A stretch of 62,536 nucleotides of DNA, taken from contig NZ_JACVUP010000025.1 of the NCBI RefSeq assembly GCF_016625195.1, positions 1-62,536 of the forward strand, in the 5' to 3' direction. The translations under genes and the position numbers were made by a program. This DNA comes from Erwinia sp. S63. Lineage in GTDB: Bacteria; Pseudomonadota; Gammaproteobacteria; Enterobacterales; Enterobacteriaceae. Positions 53,019 through 62,394 of this stretch are shown piece after piece (within the stretch, counting starts at the first letter, position 1; each line of letters begins with the position of its first letter). Below the pieces are notes generated by a model. It searched no databases. It was not told the DNA's origin and saw only the letters and a list, made by a program, of their open reading frames with translations.

Positions 53019-55208
53019 TCAGAAATTATATCTTAACCCAAGAACAATATTTCTGCCGCGCAGGGGAGATTTCTCTTTAATAAATGCGCTGTGAGCATAA
53101 GCTAAAGTATTGGTCAGGTTTGTGCCTCTGAGATAAATCTCTCCGTTCTGAAAATCTCCGACTTCGAACGGCCGGGATAAAGTCATGTTAAGCATGTTAT
53201 ATCCAGACGTTTTTGTTTCATATGATGCATGTCGGTTTTGCGTAAATGTGTGGTAAAACTCGACTTCACCGTTAAAGTTCACGAAATCATGATATAAACG
53301 TACGCCCAGACGAGCCGGAGAGACCCTTGGTAATTTATCATTTTCGCTTTTGAGCTCAGTATAAACATAATCCCCGAACAGACTCGCGCTGGTCTGATAA
53401 TCAAAATAGTGTTTTACCTCGCCGTCCACGCCCATGAACACAACATCTGCCGGCGTATACATCAAGTACATAAAGTCTCTGCCCTCAGCCTTATCAAGCA
53501 GCCTTCCGTAAACATAGTTATGGATATCCTGATAGAATCCGCCCACCTCAAAGGTTGTATACCCTTTCGACTTCCTGAGAGTCAGGTTCACTGATTTTGC
53601 TGTTTCTATCACTTTCGAGTGATCATCAATCCAGTCATTATTAATGAGATTTCTTCCGGTAATCAGTCCGGCTTCAAGCGTATTTGTCGACAGATTATTA
53701 CCAAATGTGTAAAGCTCACGCACGCTTGGCGCGCGTTGCGTTCGGCTGATATCCAGTGAAAGGGAATAACTGTCATCAAAATGCCATGTGGTACCAAAGG
53801 AGAGTGACAGCGGGTTAAGATCAGAATCGTTATAAGCGAATTCCCGCCAGAAAGGCCAGTCGATATTTGTATGATTAAATTCTTTTCTGGCACCCAGTTC
53901 AACATCAAGCGGGCCCAAGCTTTTCTTTTCAGAAATGAAGAAGGCATGACTGTCAGAAAGGAAATTATGTCTCAGCCTTCTTGGCGCACCTTCAGGAGCG
54001 GGAACCTGTACGGTATTATCATCAAGTCCACTGAAAAAAGATTCAGTATATTGGTAACCTATCATTCCTGAAAAGCCATATACAGGAACGTGTGTTAACT
54101 CAATCTGAATATCTCTTACTTTATTATTATAGTTTGCGAATAAGGTTCCACCATCGATTTCGTTGTGGTTGTAATTTGTGTGCGAGAAACGAACCCTTGC
54201 ATGCTCGATTCCAGGTAAAATTGAATCATAATCGGCACGAATATCATAACGCTCGCTGCGCAGGTCGATGAACGCTGTATCTGAATCGTCAATATCTGCA
54301 AAAGGATCCACATCACCGTTGTGTAACGCGCAGTGGAGCTTCGTGCTGGCGTGAGTATGACAGATATTATTTTCATGAGTATGGCCAGGCAAACCATAGT
54401 TATTACGTTGTAGGGTGTAAGCGGCACCAATATAACCTTTTTCAGTAATCCATGATGCGCCTACAGACGTACTTTTATTATTAGAGTAAGAGTCTTTAAG
54501 ATGATTTGACCCATAGGACGATGGAACCCGGTAATCACTTGCGTCATGGCTGCTCCCCTCAACGTGAAAAGCAAAATTACCGGCTCCGGCTGTTATGCGA
54601 CCTACTCCGGTTTTTTCATGATCGCCGGTACCATATCTTAATTCTCCTGAGCCTGTAATGTTGTCATCAGGTACTGATTTCGGCACTTTGCTGTCAATGA
54701 GATTTATTGCCCCATTTAATGCATTACCACCATAAATAGTTGCAGCCGGGCCCTTGATGATTTCAATTTCATCAAGAAGCAGAGGATCGGTTGCAACTGT
54801 ATGATCGGGTGAAATTGACGATACGTCGTAAATTGTTGCTCCGTCAGAGAGCACGGCAACCCTCGGTAAGGTCTGTCCTCTGATGACGGGTCGGGAAGCT
54901 CCGCCGCCATAGCTGTCCAGATGTATACCGGGTAATCCTGCAAGCGTTTCACCCAGTCCGCTTTGTCGGCGATGGATTAGCTCCTCATCCTTGAGGTATT
55001 GCACAGACAAAGAGTTTTTATACTGTCGTGTCAGTGATTTTCTGGCATCAGATTCTTCACTTCGGTTTTCACCAGTAACTATAAGGTCATCATCATTACC
55101 TAAAATCTCATCGTTTCCATATGCATTGCCTGAAAGAAGCACGAAACTTACAACAGTCACGACATTCCACTTCGTGTGTTTCACTGGTTTAAAACTTGTA
55201 CTGATCAC
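53019..55208 (-). CDS. ZnuD-like TonB-dependent zinc receptor
   Basis: 729 residues. Signal peptide to about 31, TonB box DDLIVTG, plug domain with GLGETLAGLPGIHLDSYG, GGASRPVIRGQTLPRVAVLS and IEIIKGPAATIYGGNALNGA, then a 22-strand barrel ending GLRYNF. A His/Cys-rich loop at 276-296 (HTHENNICHTHASTKLHCAL) and an acidic run after it are like the zinc-binding loop of ZnuD. GTG start with GAGGGATAA before it. Zur box 4 lies 105 nt upstream. Confidence 0.9.
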   Translation of the reverse strand: MISTSFKPVKHTKWNVVTVVSFVLLSGNAYGNDEILGNDDDLIVTGENRSEESDARKSLTRQYKNSLSVQYLKDEELIHRRQSGLGETLAGLPGIHLDSYGGGASRPVIRGQTLPRVAVLSDGATIYDVSSISPDHTVATDPLLLDEIEIIKGPAATIYGGNALNGAINLIDSKVPKSVPDDNITGSGELRYGTGDHEKTGVGRITAGAGNFAFHVEGSSHDASDYRVPSSYGSNHLKDSYSNNKSTSVGASWITEKGYIGAAYTLQRNNYGLPGHTHENNICHTHASTKLHCALHNGDVDPFADIDDSDTAFIDLRSERYDIRADYDSILPGIEHARVRFSHTNYNHNEIDGGTLFANYNNKVRDIQIELTHVPVYGFSGMIGYQYTESFFSGLDDNTVQVPAPEGAPRRLRHNFLSDSHAFFISEKKSLGPLDVELGARKEFNHTNIDWPFWREFAYNDSDLNPLSLSFGTTWHFDDSYSLSLDISRTQRAPSVRELYTFGNNLSTNTLEAGLITGRNLINNDWIDDHSKVIETAKSVNLTLRKSKGYTTFEVGGFYQDIHNYVYGRLLDKAEGRDFMYLMYTPADVVFMGVDGEVKHYFDYQTSASLFGDYVYTELKSENDKLPRVSPARLGVRLYHDFVNFNGEVEFYHTFTQNRHASYETKTSGYNMLNMTLSRPFEVGDFQNGEIYLRGTNLTNTLAYAHSAFIKEKSPLRGRNIVLGLRYNF

Positions 55209-55916
55209 TTATCCCTCTGAAATTTCCGGATTCAACTCTTCGCATGAATTCTTTATTTTCCCCCACAAGCACTGGTGAAAAAATAAACAAAAAGTTAATG
55301 TCTATTCGTTTGGGTATGTCATAACATAACAATTGAAAAGTTTAGAAATCATCACTTACATTTTTAGTTATATCTCTATTGGGTTTCTTCTGAAGTGTAT
55401 CCGGTGGAATCTGCGGCGTTTAGATTAACGCAGTTCGTTTGAACGACATGTGATACAGGCGTATGCCGACTGGCAGATGTGTTTAAAATTTAATCATTCC
55501 ATTGGGCAATCACAGGAAAAGGCATGATAAATTGCTTACCAGCTAAATTTTCCACGCAAGCAGGCAGCTGAAATCTAATAGCATAGCCCCTTCAAACCTA
55601 ACGACTGCCATATTGTCCGCGTGCTCACTGATAAAAAGAAAGCACATATGTTCAGGTTCAAACTGCCACCTTCCATAGCACGGCTCCATTCGTTTCCTGT
55701 TTGCAGTTTGTGCAACTGCTTCTTCGACCTTGCAAAAATTGGCCGATTGAGAGGTCACACATTTTAATGACCAGATCCGCCAACATTGATTAGTACAGCA
55801 GATGAAGCTTCATCCAATCTGCGCTATTATGAATCGAATATTTCAATAAACTGTCTTGTGAAATTTATTTTTTAATTCTTGCCAGTTCTTCAAGCCGCAT
55901 CTAACGGATTCGAAAA
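55209..55916. other. 708-bp intergenic region with Zur box 4
   Basis: Only the Zur box is recognised. A minus-strand frame of 71 codons at 55543-55758 has no family or ribosome site and is not called. Confidence 0.5.
55313..55335. promoter_or_regulatory. Zur box 4 (TonB receptor)
   Basis: ATGTCAT-AAC-ATAACAA with GGT/TTG flanks. One arm is weaker than boxes 1-2, but the AAC centre and ATAACA half-site are kept. Confidence 0.78.
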
Positions 55917-56786
55917 ATGAACTTTTCTAAACAAAAACAAGCGGATGGGTTGCTATTTTGTACAACCTTTATTGCCGCCTTTGGCTGGGTATGCTCTCGT
56001 GAGTCTGTGGCTGAAATGCCAGTCCTTGCATTTATAGCGATCCGTTTTTTGCTAGCCAGTGTGGCGTTACTGCTGCTGAGTCGACCTGCTGAATTACGTA
56101 ATATGATGCGCAGCCTAAGAGCCGTAATCCTTACTGGATTTTTGCAGACAGCGAATATTTTGTTGTGGATATACGCGGTTGCCACTACAAAAGCATTAGG
56201 CGAGGGCGCATTCATAATGAGCTTATCAATGCTGTTTGTCCCCCTGTTTGCCTGGCTGATACTGGGAAATCGTCCAGTGATCGCGTTCTGGATTGCACTG
56301 CCAATAAGCATGTCTGGACTGGCATTACTCACTTTAAAACAAGGACTCACTTTTGAAGTAAGCCAACTGCTGTTTCTGGCTTCAGCTTTATTGCAGGCGG
56401 TCTATTTCTGCTTCTGCACACGCTTTGCTGCCACAGTTCCGGTTCAGGCTCTGGCTGCCTTCCAGCTCGGCTGTACGGGCATCATCGCTCTGTTACTCTC
56501 TTTACTTTTTGAACAATGGCCGCAGCAGGTTAGTGAGTCTACCTGGGGATGGCTGTTGTCCAGTGCCTTTATCGCAACGAGCCTTCGGTTTTGGTTGCAG
56601 CTTAAAGGGCAAAGCATGACTACGGCGGCAAATGCTGCATTGATTATGATCATTGAGCCTTTGTTAACAGTGCTGGCAGCAACTCTCTGGTATGGTGAAA
56701 AAATGACTTGTCAACAATTGACTGGATGTGTGTTGATAATAGTTGGGCTGGTTTATTATCGCTTAAGGCAGGCTAAAGGCGCGTAA
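55917..56786 (+). CDS. EamA/DMT-family transporter
   Basis: 289 residues, ten membrane segments in two EamA repeats (ESVAEMPVLAFIAIRFLLA; FWLQLKGQSMTTAANAALIM, IIEPLLTVLAATLWYGE). Family members export metabolites; CntI, the pseudopaline exporter, is of this type. No cntL/cntM-like genes are present. No Zur box lies just before it, so membership in the zinc set is only suggested by position. Confidence 0.85.
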   Translation: MNFSKQKQADGLLFCTTFIAAFGWVCSRESVAEMPVLAFIAIRFLLASVALLLLSRPAELRNMMRSLRAVILTGFLQTANILLWIYAVATTKALGEGAFIMSLSMLFVPLFAWLILGNRPVIAFWIALPISMSGLALLTLKQGLTFEVSQLLFLASALLQAVYFCFCTRFAATVPVQALAAFQLGCTGIIALLLSLLFEQWPQQVSESTWGWLLSSAFIATSLRFWLQLKGQSMTTAANAALIMIIEPLLTVLAATLWYGEKMTCQQLTGCVLIIVGLVYYRLRQAKGA

Positions 56787-57119
56787 TAATTATAAGGATA
56801 AAGCACTGAATATTCTCTAGTCCGTAAGGAGTTTAGAATGGCGAAATTGAGGCCTGTTCAGATAATACATGCAGGTTTGTTTTTAATAGTGGCCTGCTCC
56901 CCATTGATCAATTCATAATCTCATTAGCTTCGCCTGCTTTAGGCAAAAAGCTGACCTCGTTGCTTAACGTCATGACTGCGGTAGAGACAGTTTCACTAAC
57001 CGCTAACATCCGTTTTAATTCCGACCTCAGTAATTTTCAAACTCGGAAAAAGAGTTTACTGCTGAAAGCCTGACCACGCGCTGCCACTCTGAAGGCCTGT
57101 TACCGTACGGAGATCCGCT
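56787..57119. other. junction between the zinc island and transfer block 3
   Basis: No gene. Holds the AAAAAGAGTT element at 57047; the first half is nondescript AT-rich sequence. Confidence 0.5.
57047..57066 (+). promoter_or_regulatory. transfer-block element, copy C
   Basis: AAAAAGAGTT-N7-GAA, 73 nt before the block 3 start, in register with copies A and B. Confidence 0.6.
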
Positions 57120-57515
57120 ATGCGACTCAGGCTATTACACTCACTTTTCCTGTTTATACCGTTTCAGCTGATGGCCGGCAACGTTGTGTATACCGATGCC
57201 GAACATCCCCCTCAGAACCTGACTGAAGAAAGCTCTGTTGTCTGGCTTGATGGCCCCGACCGCCTGCAGGACGCCATTTTCGGCAAGCTGCCTTCAGATC
57301 CTCAGCTGGCCGCTCAGCAGGCCCGCGAAATCATTCAGTCGCCGCAGTGGCCCGGACAGCAGGAGCAGATTGCTCAGGCATACCGGCAGGTTGTACATGC
57401 CTGGAAGATCGGGCTGCATAAGTTCCCCGCCGTCGTTTTTGATGATAGGGATGTGGTTTATGGCACGGCCGACGTTGCCCGGGCTGCAACGCTTCGTAGT
57501 CAGGGGGGTAAATGA
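57120..57515 (+). CDS. TIGR03757-family conjugative element protein
   Basis: 131 residues, signal peptide ending AG (LFLFIPFQLMAG). Contains GLHKFPAVVFDDRDVVYG, a pattern typical of the TrbC/TraW-N-like periplasmic proteins in this family. Opens block 3 and overlaps TraU by 4 nt. Confidence 0.88.
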   Translation: MRLRLLHSLFLFIPFQLMAGNVVYTDAEHPPQNLTEESSVVWLDGPDRLQDAIFGKLPSDPQLAAQQAREIIQSPQWPGQQEQIAQAYRQVVHAWKIGLHKFPAVVFDDRDVVYGTADVARAATLRSQGGK

Positions 57516-58489
57516 TGCGCTTCTCCCCCGGAACGCACTTCAACGCCGCCGGTATTGCCACCGTGCTTGTAGCAGCCGCGACTCCGGCCACGGTTTCCGC
57601 CATTAATACTGCCGGCATCATTGCCAGCGCCATTACCCAGGACTGCATCAGCTGGCGCGTCAGCGGCATCTGTTACTGGCTGATGTGTACGCCCTTTGGC
57701 TGTTCGGTGAAAACCTCCGTTAAGGTGACGCACTTCATTCCTGAAGTGGTGGTGTCCACCTACACCGGCCCGGGAGGTAATCCCTGGACAGAGATGGCGT
57801 TTATGAGCGGCGCGTCCGGTACGATCGATAACGCGCTGACCAGCGGTGCGCCAGCCGGCGGCGGTAACGCCGCCGATATCAAGACGCCCGGGCAGCGCAA
57901 GTCGAACATCAAATTCAAATACGCCGATGCGATAGGCCACCCTGCCACCTCCGTCATAGGCGGCAGCATTGCCGGTTATTCGTGCGATACCGCCGCCACG
58001 CCATTTAATCCCTACTTTCTGAGCACGCTGGATTCACTTGTCTGGCGATCGGGACTGCCTGAATCGCTGTATCCCGAGGCGCTGGTTCCAGGCCAGCGCG
58101 AACTGGGCAGCCAGGTCAGCGCCAACATGTGGGGCAATATTTATCCCCGATCCGGCTTCGTCAGCCAGACAGACGATGACAAAGCCTCCGCCGTGGTCGC
58201 GCAGCGGGTAGCCGACATTATCACCCGCTCCGGGCAGCCTCACGTTTATCAGGTACTGAAAGGTACACACAAAGCCGGCTACTGGCCGCCCGGAGAGGTG
58301 AAAGAAAACACGGGCACGGCGAATCATAAATGGCAGCGCCTGTCGCCCACGCTTTCAGCTTCCTGCGCCGTCTTTCCGGACGGCGCGTATCCCATTGCTC
58401 AGGACGGCAACGAAGCCTATGCGCTCTGGCAGCCCTACAGCTGCTGCAAGCGACGCGGACAGACCTTCCTCTATTCAACTGACTTCTGA
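57512..58489 (+). CDS. traU: TraU-like protein (TIGR03756)
   Basis: 325 residues. Signal peptide (IATVLVAAATPATVSA), then Cys-rich sections typical of TraU (DCISWRVSGICYWLMCTPFG, CAVFPDGAYPIAQDGNEAYA, YSCCKRRGQT). Needed for DNA transfer or mating-pair stability. ATG overlaps the previous stop. Confidence 0.9.
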   Translation: MMRFSPGTHFNAAGIATVLVAAATPATVSAINTAGIIASAITQDCISWRVSGICYWLMCTPFGCSVKTSVKVTHFIPEVVVSTYTGPGGNPWTEMAFMSGASGTIDNALTSGAPAGGGNAADIKTPGQRKSNIKFKYADAIGHPATSVIGGSIAGYSCDTAATPFNPYFLSTLDSLVWRSGLPESLYPEALVPGQRELGSQVSANMWGNIYPRSGFVSQTDDDKASAVVAQRVADIITRSGQPHVYQVLKGTHKAGYWPPGEVKENTGTANHKWQRLSPTLSASCAVFPDGAYPIAQDGNEAYALWQPYSCCKRRGQTFLYSTDF

Positions 58490-58497
58490 GAGGCACA

Positions 58498-59952
58498 ATG
58501 TCACCAGTTCAATTTAAATCTGCCGCGCTTGCGCTGTGCATCACGTCCGCAGCGGCATCCGCGCAGGCGGCTGATGATAACCGGTCCGGCGCATTCGGTA
58601 TTTCACTGCCCTCCGTGAATAACAGCGCCATAGGCTACGGCAAGGACGTCAGCGGCGCGGTTTCTGACAAGCTTTACTATACGCTCGGCGGCGGCTCTGT
58701 CATTTCGCAGCCGGCAACGCGCAGCAGCATGCGTAAAATCGGTATGAGCGCAGGCTGGAGCAGCGACCTGATGTGCGGCAACTTCGACCTGAAAACGACC
58801 GTCGGTAATCAGCTCAACGGGGTAACAAACGGCTTTAAAAACCTTATGGGCGACGTGGTGCAGAACGCCACCGGTGCCGTCGCCAGCCTGCCGGCAATGA
58901 TTATCCAGCGTGCCAATCCCGGCCTGTACGACATGCTCACAAACGGCGTGCTGCAGGCAAACGTCTCTTTTGATAAAGCCCAGCTCAACTGCCAGAACAT
59001 GTCGAAGCGCATGATGGATTTTGCCGGCAATAACAAATGGACGCAGGGCGCGGTCATGGATGAGTACCGATCGCTTGTTAACAGTGGAGACGCTGATGCT
59101 GTCCGCGTGAATAACTCAGCGGACAAGCTGCAGGGCAACTCAGGCCAGAACTGGATCGGCGGACAGAAACGGGGCGGTCAGGGGCAGCAGGCCATCCGGC
59201 CAACGCATGATTTAACCGCTGCGGGATTCAACATGATGAACAGCCTGCCGGTACTGAGTTCTGACTCAGTCAGCAGCAACAGCTGTAACGGGGGGGCCTG
59301 TGGAAAATATGCCAGCGCTGAAGAAGCGGCTAAAGCTGTGGTGCAGGTCGTGGGGGACAGCTCTCTGCGCACCTGCAGCGACGCATCTCAGTGTACCAGC
59401 GGCGATGACGAACAGCAGCCGGGTGCCACTCAGGCCGGCACCGGATTTGCGCCCATCCTGGAAGAGACCACCAAAGAGAACACTGAACAGCTTGTAAAAC
59501 TCGTTAACGGCACCGAGCAGCCTAACGCGACGAACCTGGCAAAACTCAAAACCGGCAGTTTACCCATTACTGCAGGCGTCATCAGAGCACTTCAGAGGGA
59601 TCCTGACAACGCCGCCCTGACCGCCCGCCTCGCCGGCGAACTGGCGATGGCGGATACGGTTGAAACCGCGCTGATTATGCGCCGCATGATTGTTACCGGC
59701 ATGTCTGAGCCTAACGCTGCCGCGCAGAATGCGGCCATTGAGGAAGGCGATCGTCGCGTTGCGGCCATCGATCGCGAGATCACCGCATTACGCAACGAAA
59801 TGGAGCTCAAGCGCGAGCTGTCCCGCAATTCTGTGCTCACCATTATCGAGCGGGAAAACGGGCGCGTTAACAGTAACCCGCAGACGCAGAGCGATGACAG
59901 CACCGACAACCGCATTAACCGTCTGGCCGTTCCTGAGACGGAAAACAACTGA
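58498..59952 (+). CDS. TIGR03755-family protein (TraH-like)
   Basis: 484 residues with signal peptide (CITSAASAQA area), Gly/Ser-rich N-terminal part and a C-terminal coiled coil (AAIDREITALRNEMELKREL). Hallmark LYYTLGGGSVISQPA. Ordered between TraU and TraG as in GI-type systems; stop overlaps the next gene. Confidence 0.88.
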   Translation: MSPVQFKSAALALCITSAAASAQAADDNRSGAFGISLPSVNNSAIGYGKDVSGAVSDKLYYTLGGGSVISQPATRSSMRKIGMSAGWSSDLMCGNFDLKTTVGNQLNGVTNGFKNLMGDVVQNATGAVASLPAMIIQRANPGLYDMLTNGVLQANVSFDKAQLNCQNMSKRMMDFAGNNKWTQGAVMDEYRSLVNSGDADAVRVNNSADKLQGNSGQNWIGGQKRGGQGQQAIRPTHDLTAAGFNMMNSLPVLSSDSVSSNSCNGGACGKYASAEEAAKAVVQVVGDSSLRTCSDASQCTSGDDEQQPGATQAGTGFAPILEETTKENTEQLVKLVNGTEQPNATNLAKLKTGSLPITAGVIRALQRDPDNAALTARLAGELAMADTVETALIMRRMIVTGMSEPNAAAQNAAIEEGDRRVAAIDREITALRNEMELKRELSRNSVLTIIERENGRVNSNPQTQSDDSTDNRINRLAVPETENN

Positions 59953-60332
59953 TGAGAGCGCATCCTGTGAAAATCGAAAACGGGGCGCAACGCGCCTCAT
60001 TTTTCCGCCGGCACCCCGTGCTGTTTCGCGTGCTGTGTACTGCCGGTGCTCTGCTGGTATTCCTGCTGGCCGGGCTCATTGTCGCGGACCAGGCTGTAAG
60101 GAATCCTGCTCAGGCCGCTGCATTTCGTGACTGGATGGAGCATGCCCGCTATGGCTGGCTGATGTGGCGCCTGGCGGTTTATGGTGCGCTGGCGTGGGGT
60201 TTTGTGAAAGTATTTCGTGCGCCCGGCTTCGGCCCGCAACACCGCCAGCCGCTTATCCGCATTGCGGCCGTCAGCGTCATTTTTGCCGTCGTCTGTGAAC
60301 TGGTGCTGCTCGGCGGCACGGGAGCGTCCTGA
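59952..60332 (+). CDS. small membrane protein of transfer block 3
   Basis: 126 residues, three membrane helices (about 27-47, 72-88, 103-120). No named family recognised, but a small membrane protein commonly precedes TraG in these elements. ATG overlaps the previous stop and its stop overlaps TraG (TGATG on both sides). Confidence 0.75.
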   Translation: MRAHPVKIENGAQRASFFRRHPVLFRVLCTAGALLVFLLAGLIVADQAVRNPAQAAAFRDWMEHARYGWLMWRLAVYGALAWGFVKVFRAPGFGPQHRQPLIRIAAVSVIFAVVCELVLLGGTGAS

Positions 60333-61840
60333 TGCTGACTAACAGCTACCTGGAATATTTCCTTACCCTGCTTGGCTGGGTGGTTAACAACGGACTCTGG
60401 AATATTCTCATCACAACGGGTCTGTTTGCCGCGCCTGTCGCTTTCCGGCTTATCGGCATCTGGCTGAAAGTACGTGAAGAAGGTGAAGATGAGGGGAATA
60501 AAGGTGCCCTGTCCATACCCCGAATGGAGCATGCGGTTTACACGTCTTTTCTGGTAATGATTGCCTGCTGTATGCCGCTGATGAACGTCGATATGAGCAC
60601 GATCAAATATGACACGTCACGTGCGCAGAGCTGCGGGACGTGGACGCCAAAAGCGCCCGACGACACGGGATATTCACCGGTTATATCGAGCATTAACGAT
60701 CAGACTGCTGCAGCGCCGGTCTGGTGGTATCTGATTCACAAGCTGGCAAAGGGCATCACGCAGGCGTCTGTTGCCACAATCCCCTGCCGTCCGGACATGC
60801 GTCAGCTCCGCTTTGAGGTTCAGCACACGCGGATTAACAACAAGGCTCTTGCGGAAGAGCTGCAGGACTTTACCAACGACTGCTATTCGCTCGCGCTGTA
60901 TATGTGGAAGCGTCATGATCAGGGGCAGACGAAAGACAAAGCCACGCTGCGTGATATTGAGTGGATAGGCAGCAAAACCTTCCTCAGTAATTATTACGGC
61001 AACCTGCAATCGAAAACGCCACGGGCGGAATTTGCCTGGAATGAGAGCCGTGACAGCGGAAGGCCGGATACCGGCCGCGGTGGCTACCCAACCTGCAACG
61101 AGTGGTGGAATAATGCTGACACCGGACTGCAGTCGCGCGTCGTCGATCAGGCTGACCCGGGACTATGGACCCGTCTGTCGGCCGCTATGACCATGATTGG
61201 TGGCAATGCGGCTGACTATAAGGAGGCCATTATCCGTCGTCTTGTCAGCCCTGAGAGCCTGACCGTATCACAGGGGGGACACGTCTATGCCGGCTACGGA
61301 GGCAACGCCGATTTTACGCTTGATAACTCCGTTTCCCGTGTGGCTGCGATCGGCGGTACCGCTCTAGGCAGTCTGGCAGCGTTCCCGGCATTTGATGCCA
61401 TGCGCCAGGCGCTGCCAATGGTGCAGGCTGTGTTACTCATGGCGGTGGTGGTGATTCTGCCGCTTATCCTGGCGTTCTCAGCCTATGAAATTAAAACCGT
61501 CATTACGCTCACGTTTGTGCTTTTTGCCCTTAACTTCCTGACGTTCTGGTGGGAGCTGGCTCGGTGGCTCGACAGCTGGCTGCTGACAGCGTTATACAGT
61601 TCTGACACACACAGCAGCTTTAACATGGCAGGTTTTCAGAACAGTTCGGATGACCTGATCATGAACTTTGTTATGGCCACGATGTTTCTTGTACTACCTG
61701 CAGTGTGGATGGGGGCTCTGTCATGGGCGGGTATCAGAATGGGCAGCACTTTAGACGGTGCATTTAAAAGTGGAACCTCTCAGGTTCAAAAGAGTGGGGG
61801 AGAAGCTGTTGAGAAGGCAAAAGGGGCAATGAAAATCTAA
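60332..61840 (+). CDS. traG: TraG N-terminal-domain mating-pair protein
   Basis: 502 residues. Membrane helices near the N-terminus (about 30-50, 72-90) and a C-terminal cluster (about 345-470: AVLLMAVVVILPLILAFSAY, ITLTFVLFALNFLTFW). Matches TraG_N-type proteins of GI-type elements, involved in pilus assembly or mating stabilisation. Lacks the long C-terminal domain of F TraG. Last gene of the block. Confidence 0.87.
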   Translation: MLTNSYLEYFLTLLGWVVNNGLWNILITTGLFAAPVAFRLIGIWLKVREEGEDEGNKGALSIPRMEHAVYTSFLVMIACCMPLMNVDMSTIKYDTSRAQSCGTWTPKAPDDTGYSPVISSINDQTAAAPVWWYLIHKLAKGITQASVATIPCRPDMRQLRFEVQHTRINNKALAEELQDFTNDCYSLALYMWKRHDQGQTKDKATLRDIEWIGSKTFLSNYYGNLQSKTPRAEFAWNESRDSGRPDTGRGGYPTCNEWWNNADTGLQSRVVDQADPGLWTRLSAAMTMIGGNAADYKEAIIRRLVSPESLTVSQGGHVYAGYGGNADFTLDNSVSRVAAIGGTALGSLAAFPAFDAMRQALPMVQAVLLMAVVVILPLILAFSAYEIKTVITLTFVLFALNFLTFWWELARWLDSWLLTALYSSDTHSSFNMAGFQNSSDDLIMNFVMATMFLVLPAVWMGALSWAGIRMGSTLDGAFKSGTSQVQKSGGEAVEKAKGAMKI

Positions 61841-61846
61841 TCAAAC

Positions 61847-61877
61847 CGACGATTAGTTTAGCATCGACTAATCGTCG
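61847..61877. terminator. 11-bp hairpin between convergent traG and DUF3742-like genes
   Basis: CGACGATTAGT / ACTAATCGTCG, loop TTAGCATCG. Contains the stop codon of the minus-strand gene. Lacks a T-run, so termination is probable rather than certain. Confidence 0.65.
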
Positions 61878-62275
61878 TCCTCTCTGTCTAACCTTGAAGC
61901 TGTCACCGTAATATTGTCAGGACCGCTGTAGAAACCCTCTCCATCATTGCCGCTTCTGAATTGCCCGCCTGCAGCACAAGAACTGTTAGATGACGTAGAA
62001 TCCAAATCATCTGATCCACTTAGCTGGATGTGGCGAACCATATAAACAAAAGCAGCAACAATCATGATTACGGCGCCGAATGCGAATCCTGCAACGATGG
62101 CCAGCGTCATTAGTAAAAGAACAGAAAAAGGCACAACAGATTTTCCTATCGATGCCGGTATCTTTTTCCTTTCAGCCCAGGCAGCAAAGCGATCATCAGC
62201 GTCAAGGTAGACGCGAGATAAGCGCTTCCAGACAGACGCAGCTTTTGTTCCGCGAGCATATGCGGTTGAATTCAT
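61868..62275 (-). CDS. DUF3742-like membrane protein
   Basis: 135 residues from ATG 62275 (GAGG upstream). Basic N-terminus (GTKAASVWKRLSRVYLDADD), two fused membrane helices (about 48-82), acidic tail DREDDD. DUF3742 genes stand antiparallel to traG at the end of PFGI-1-class transfer regions, as here. Role unknown. Confidence 0.7.
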   Translation of the reverse strand: MNSTAYARGTKAASVWKRLSRVYLDADDRFAAWAERKKIPASIGKSVVPFSVLLLMTLAIVAGFAFGAVIMIVAAFVYMVRHIQLSGSDDLDSTSSNSSCAAGGQFRSGNDGEGFYSGPDNITVTASRLDREDDD

Positions 62276-62394
62276 ACGCACCTCAATTGAATTTGCCTTA
62301 AGCTGACGATACCGAAAGTTAATCAGAATTGCACATTGAGTTAAAACGCTAGCCTTTAGTTACAACACACATAAATACATCTATTAACATCCAC

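Noticed and set aside
44818..55208. Staphylopine/pseudopaline-type metallophore biosynthesis
   Set aside because: No nicotianamine-synthase-like (CntL) or opine dehydrogenase (CntM) gene is present; the DAO-type enzyme is an oxidase, not a CntM relative.
55543..55758. Small minus-strand gene
   Set aside because: No ribosome site, no family and unusual composition; probably chance.
8417..61840. Relaxase and oriT
   Set aside because: No relaxase-type gene occurs in the window; the nuclease-fold protein lacks relaxase motifs, so transfer initiation lies outside.
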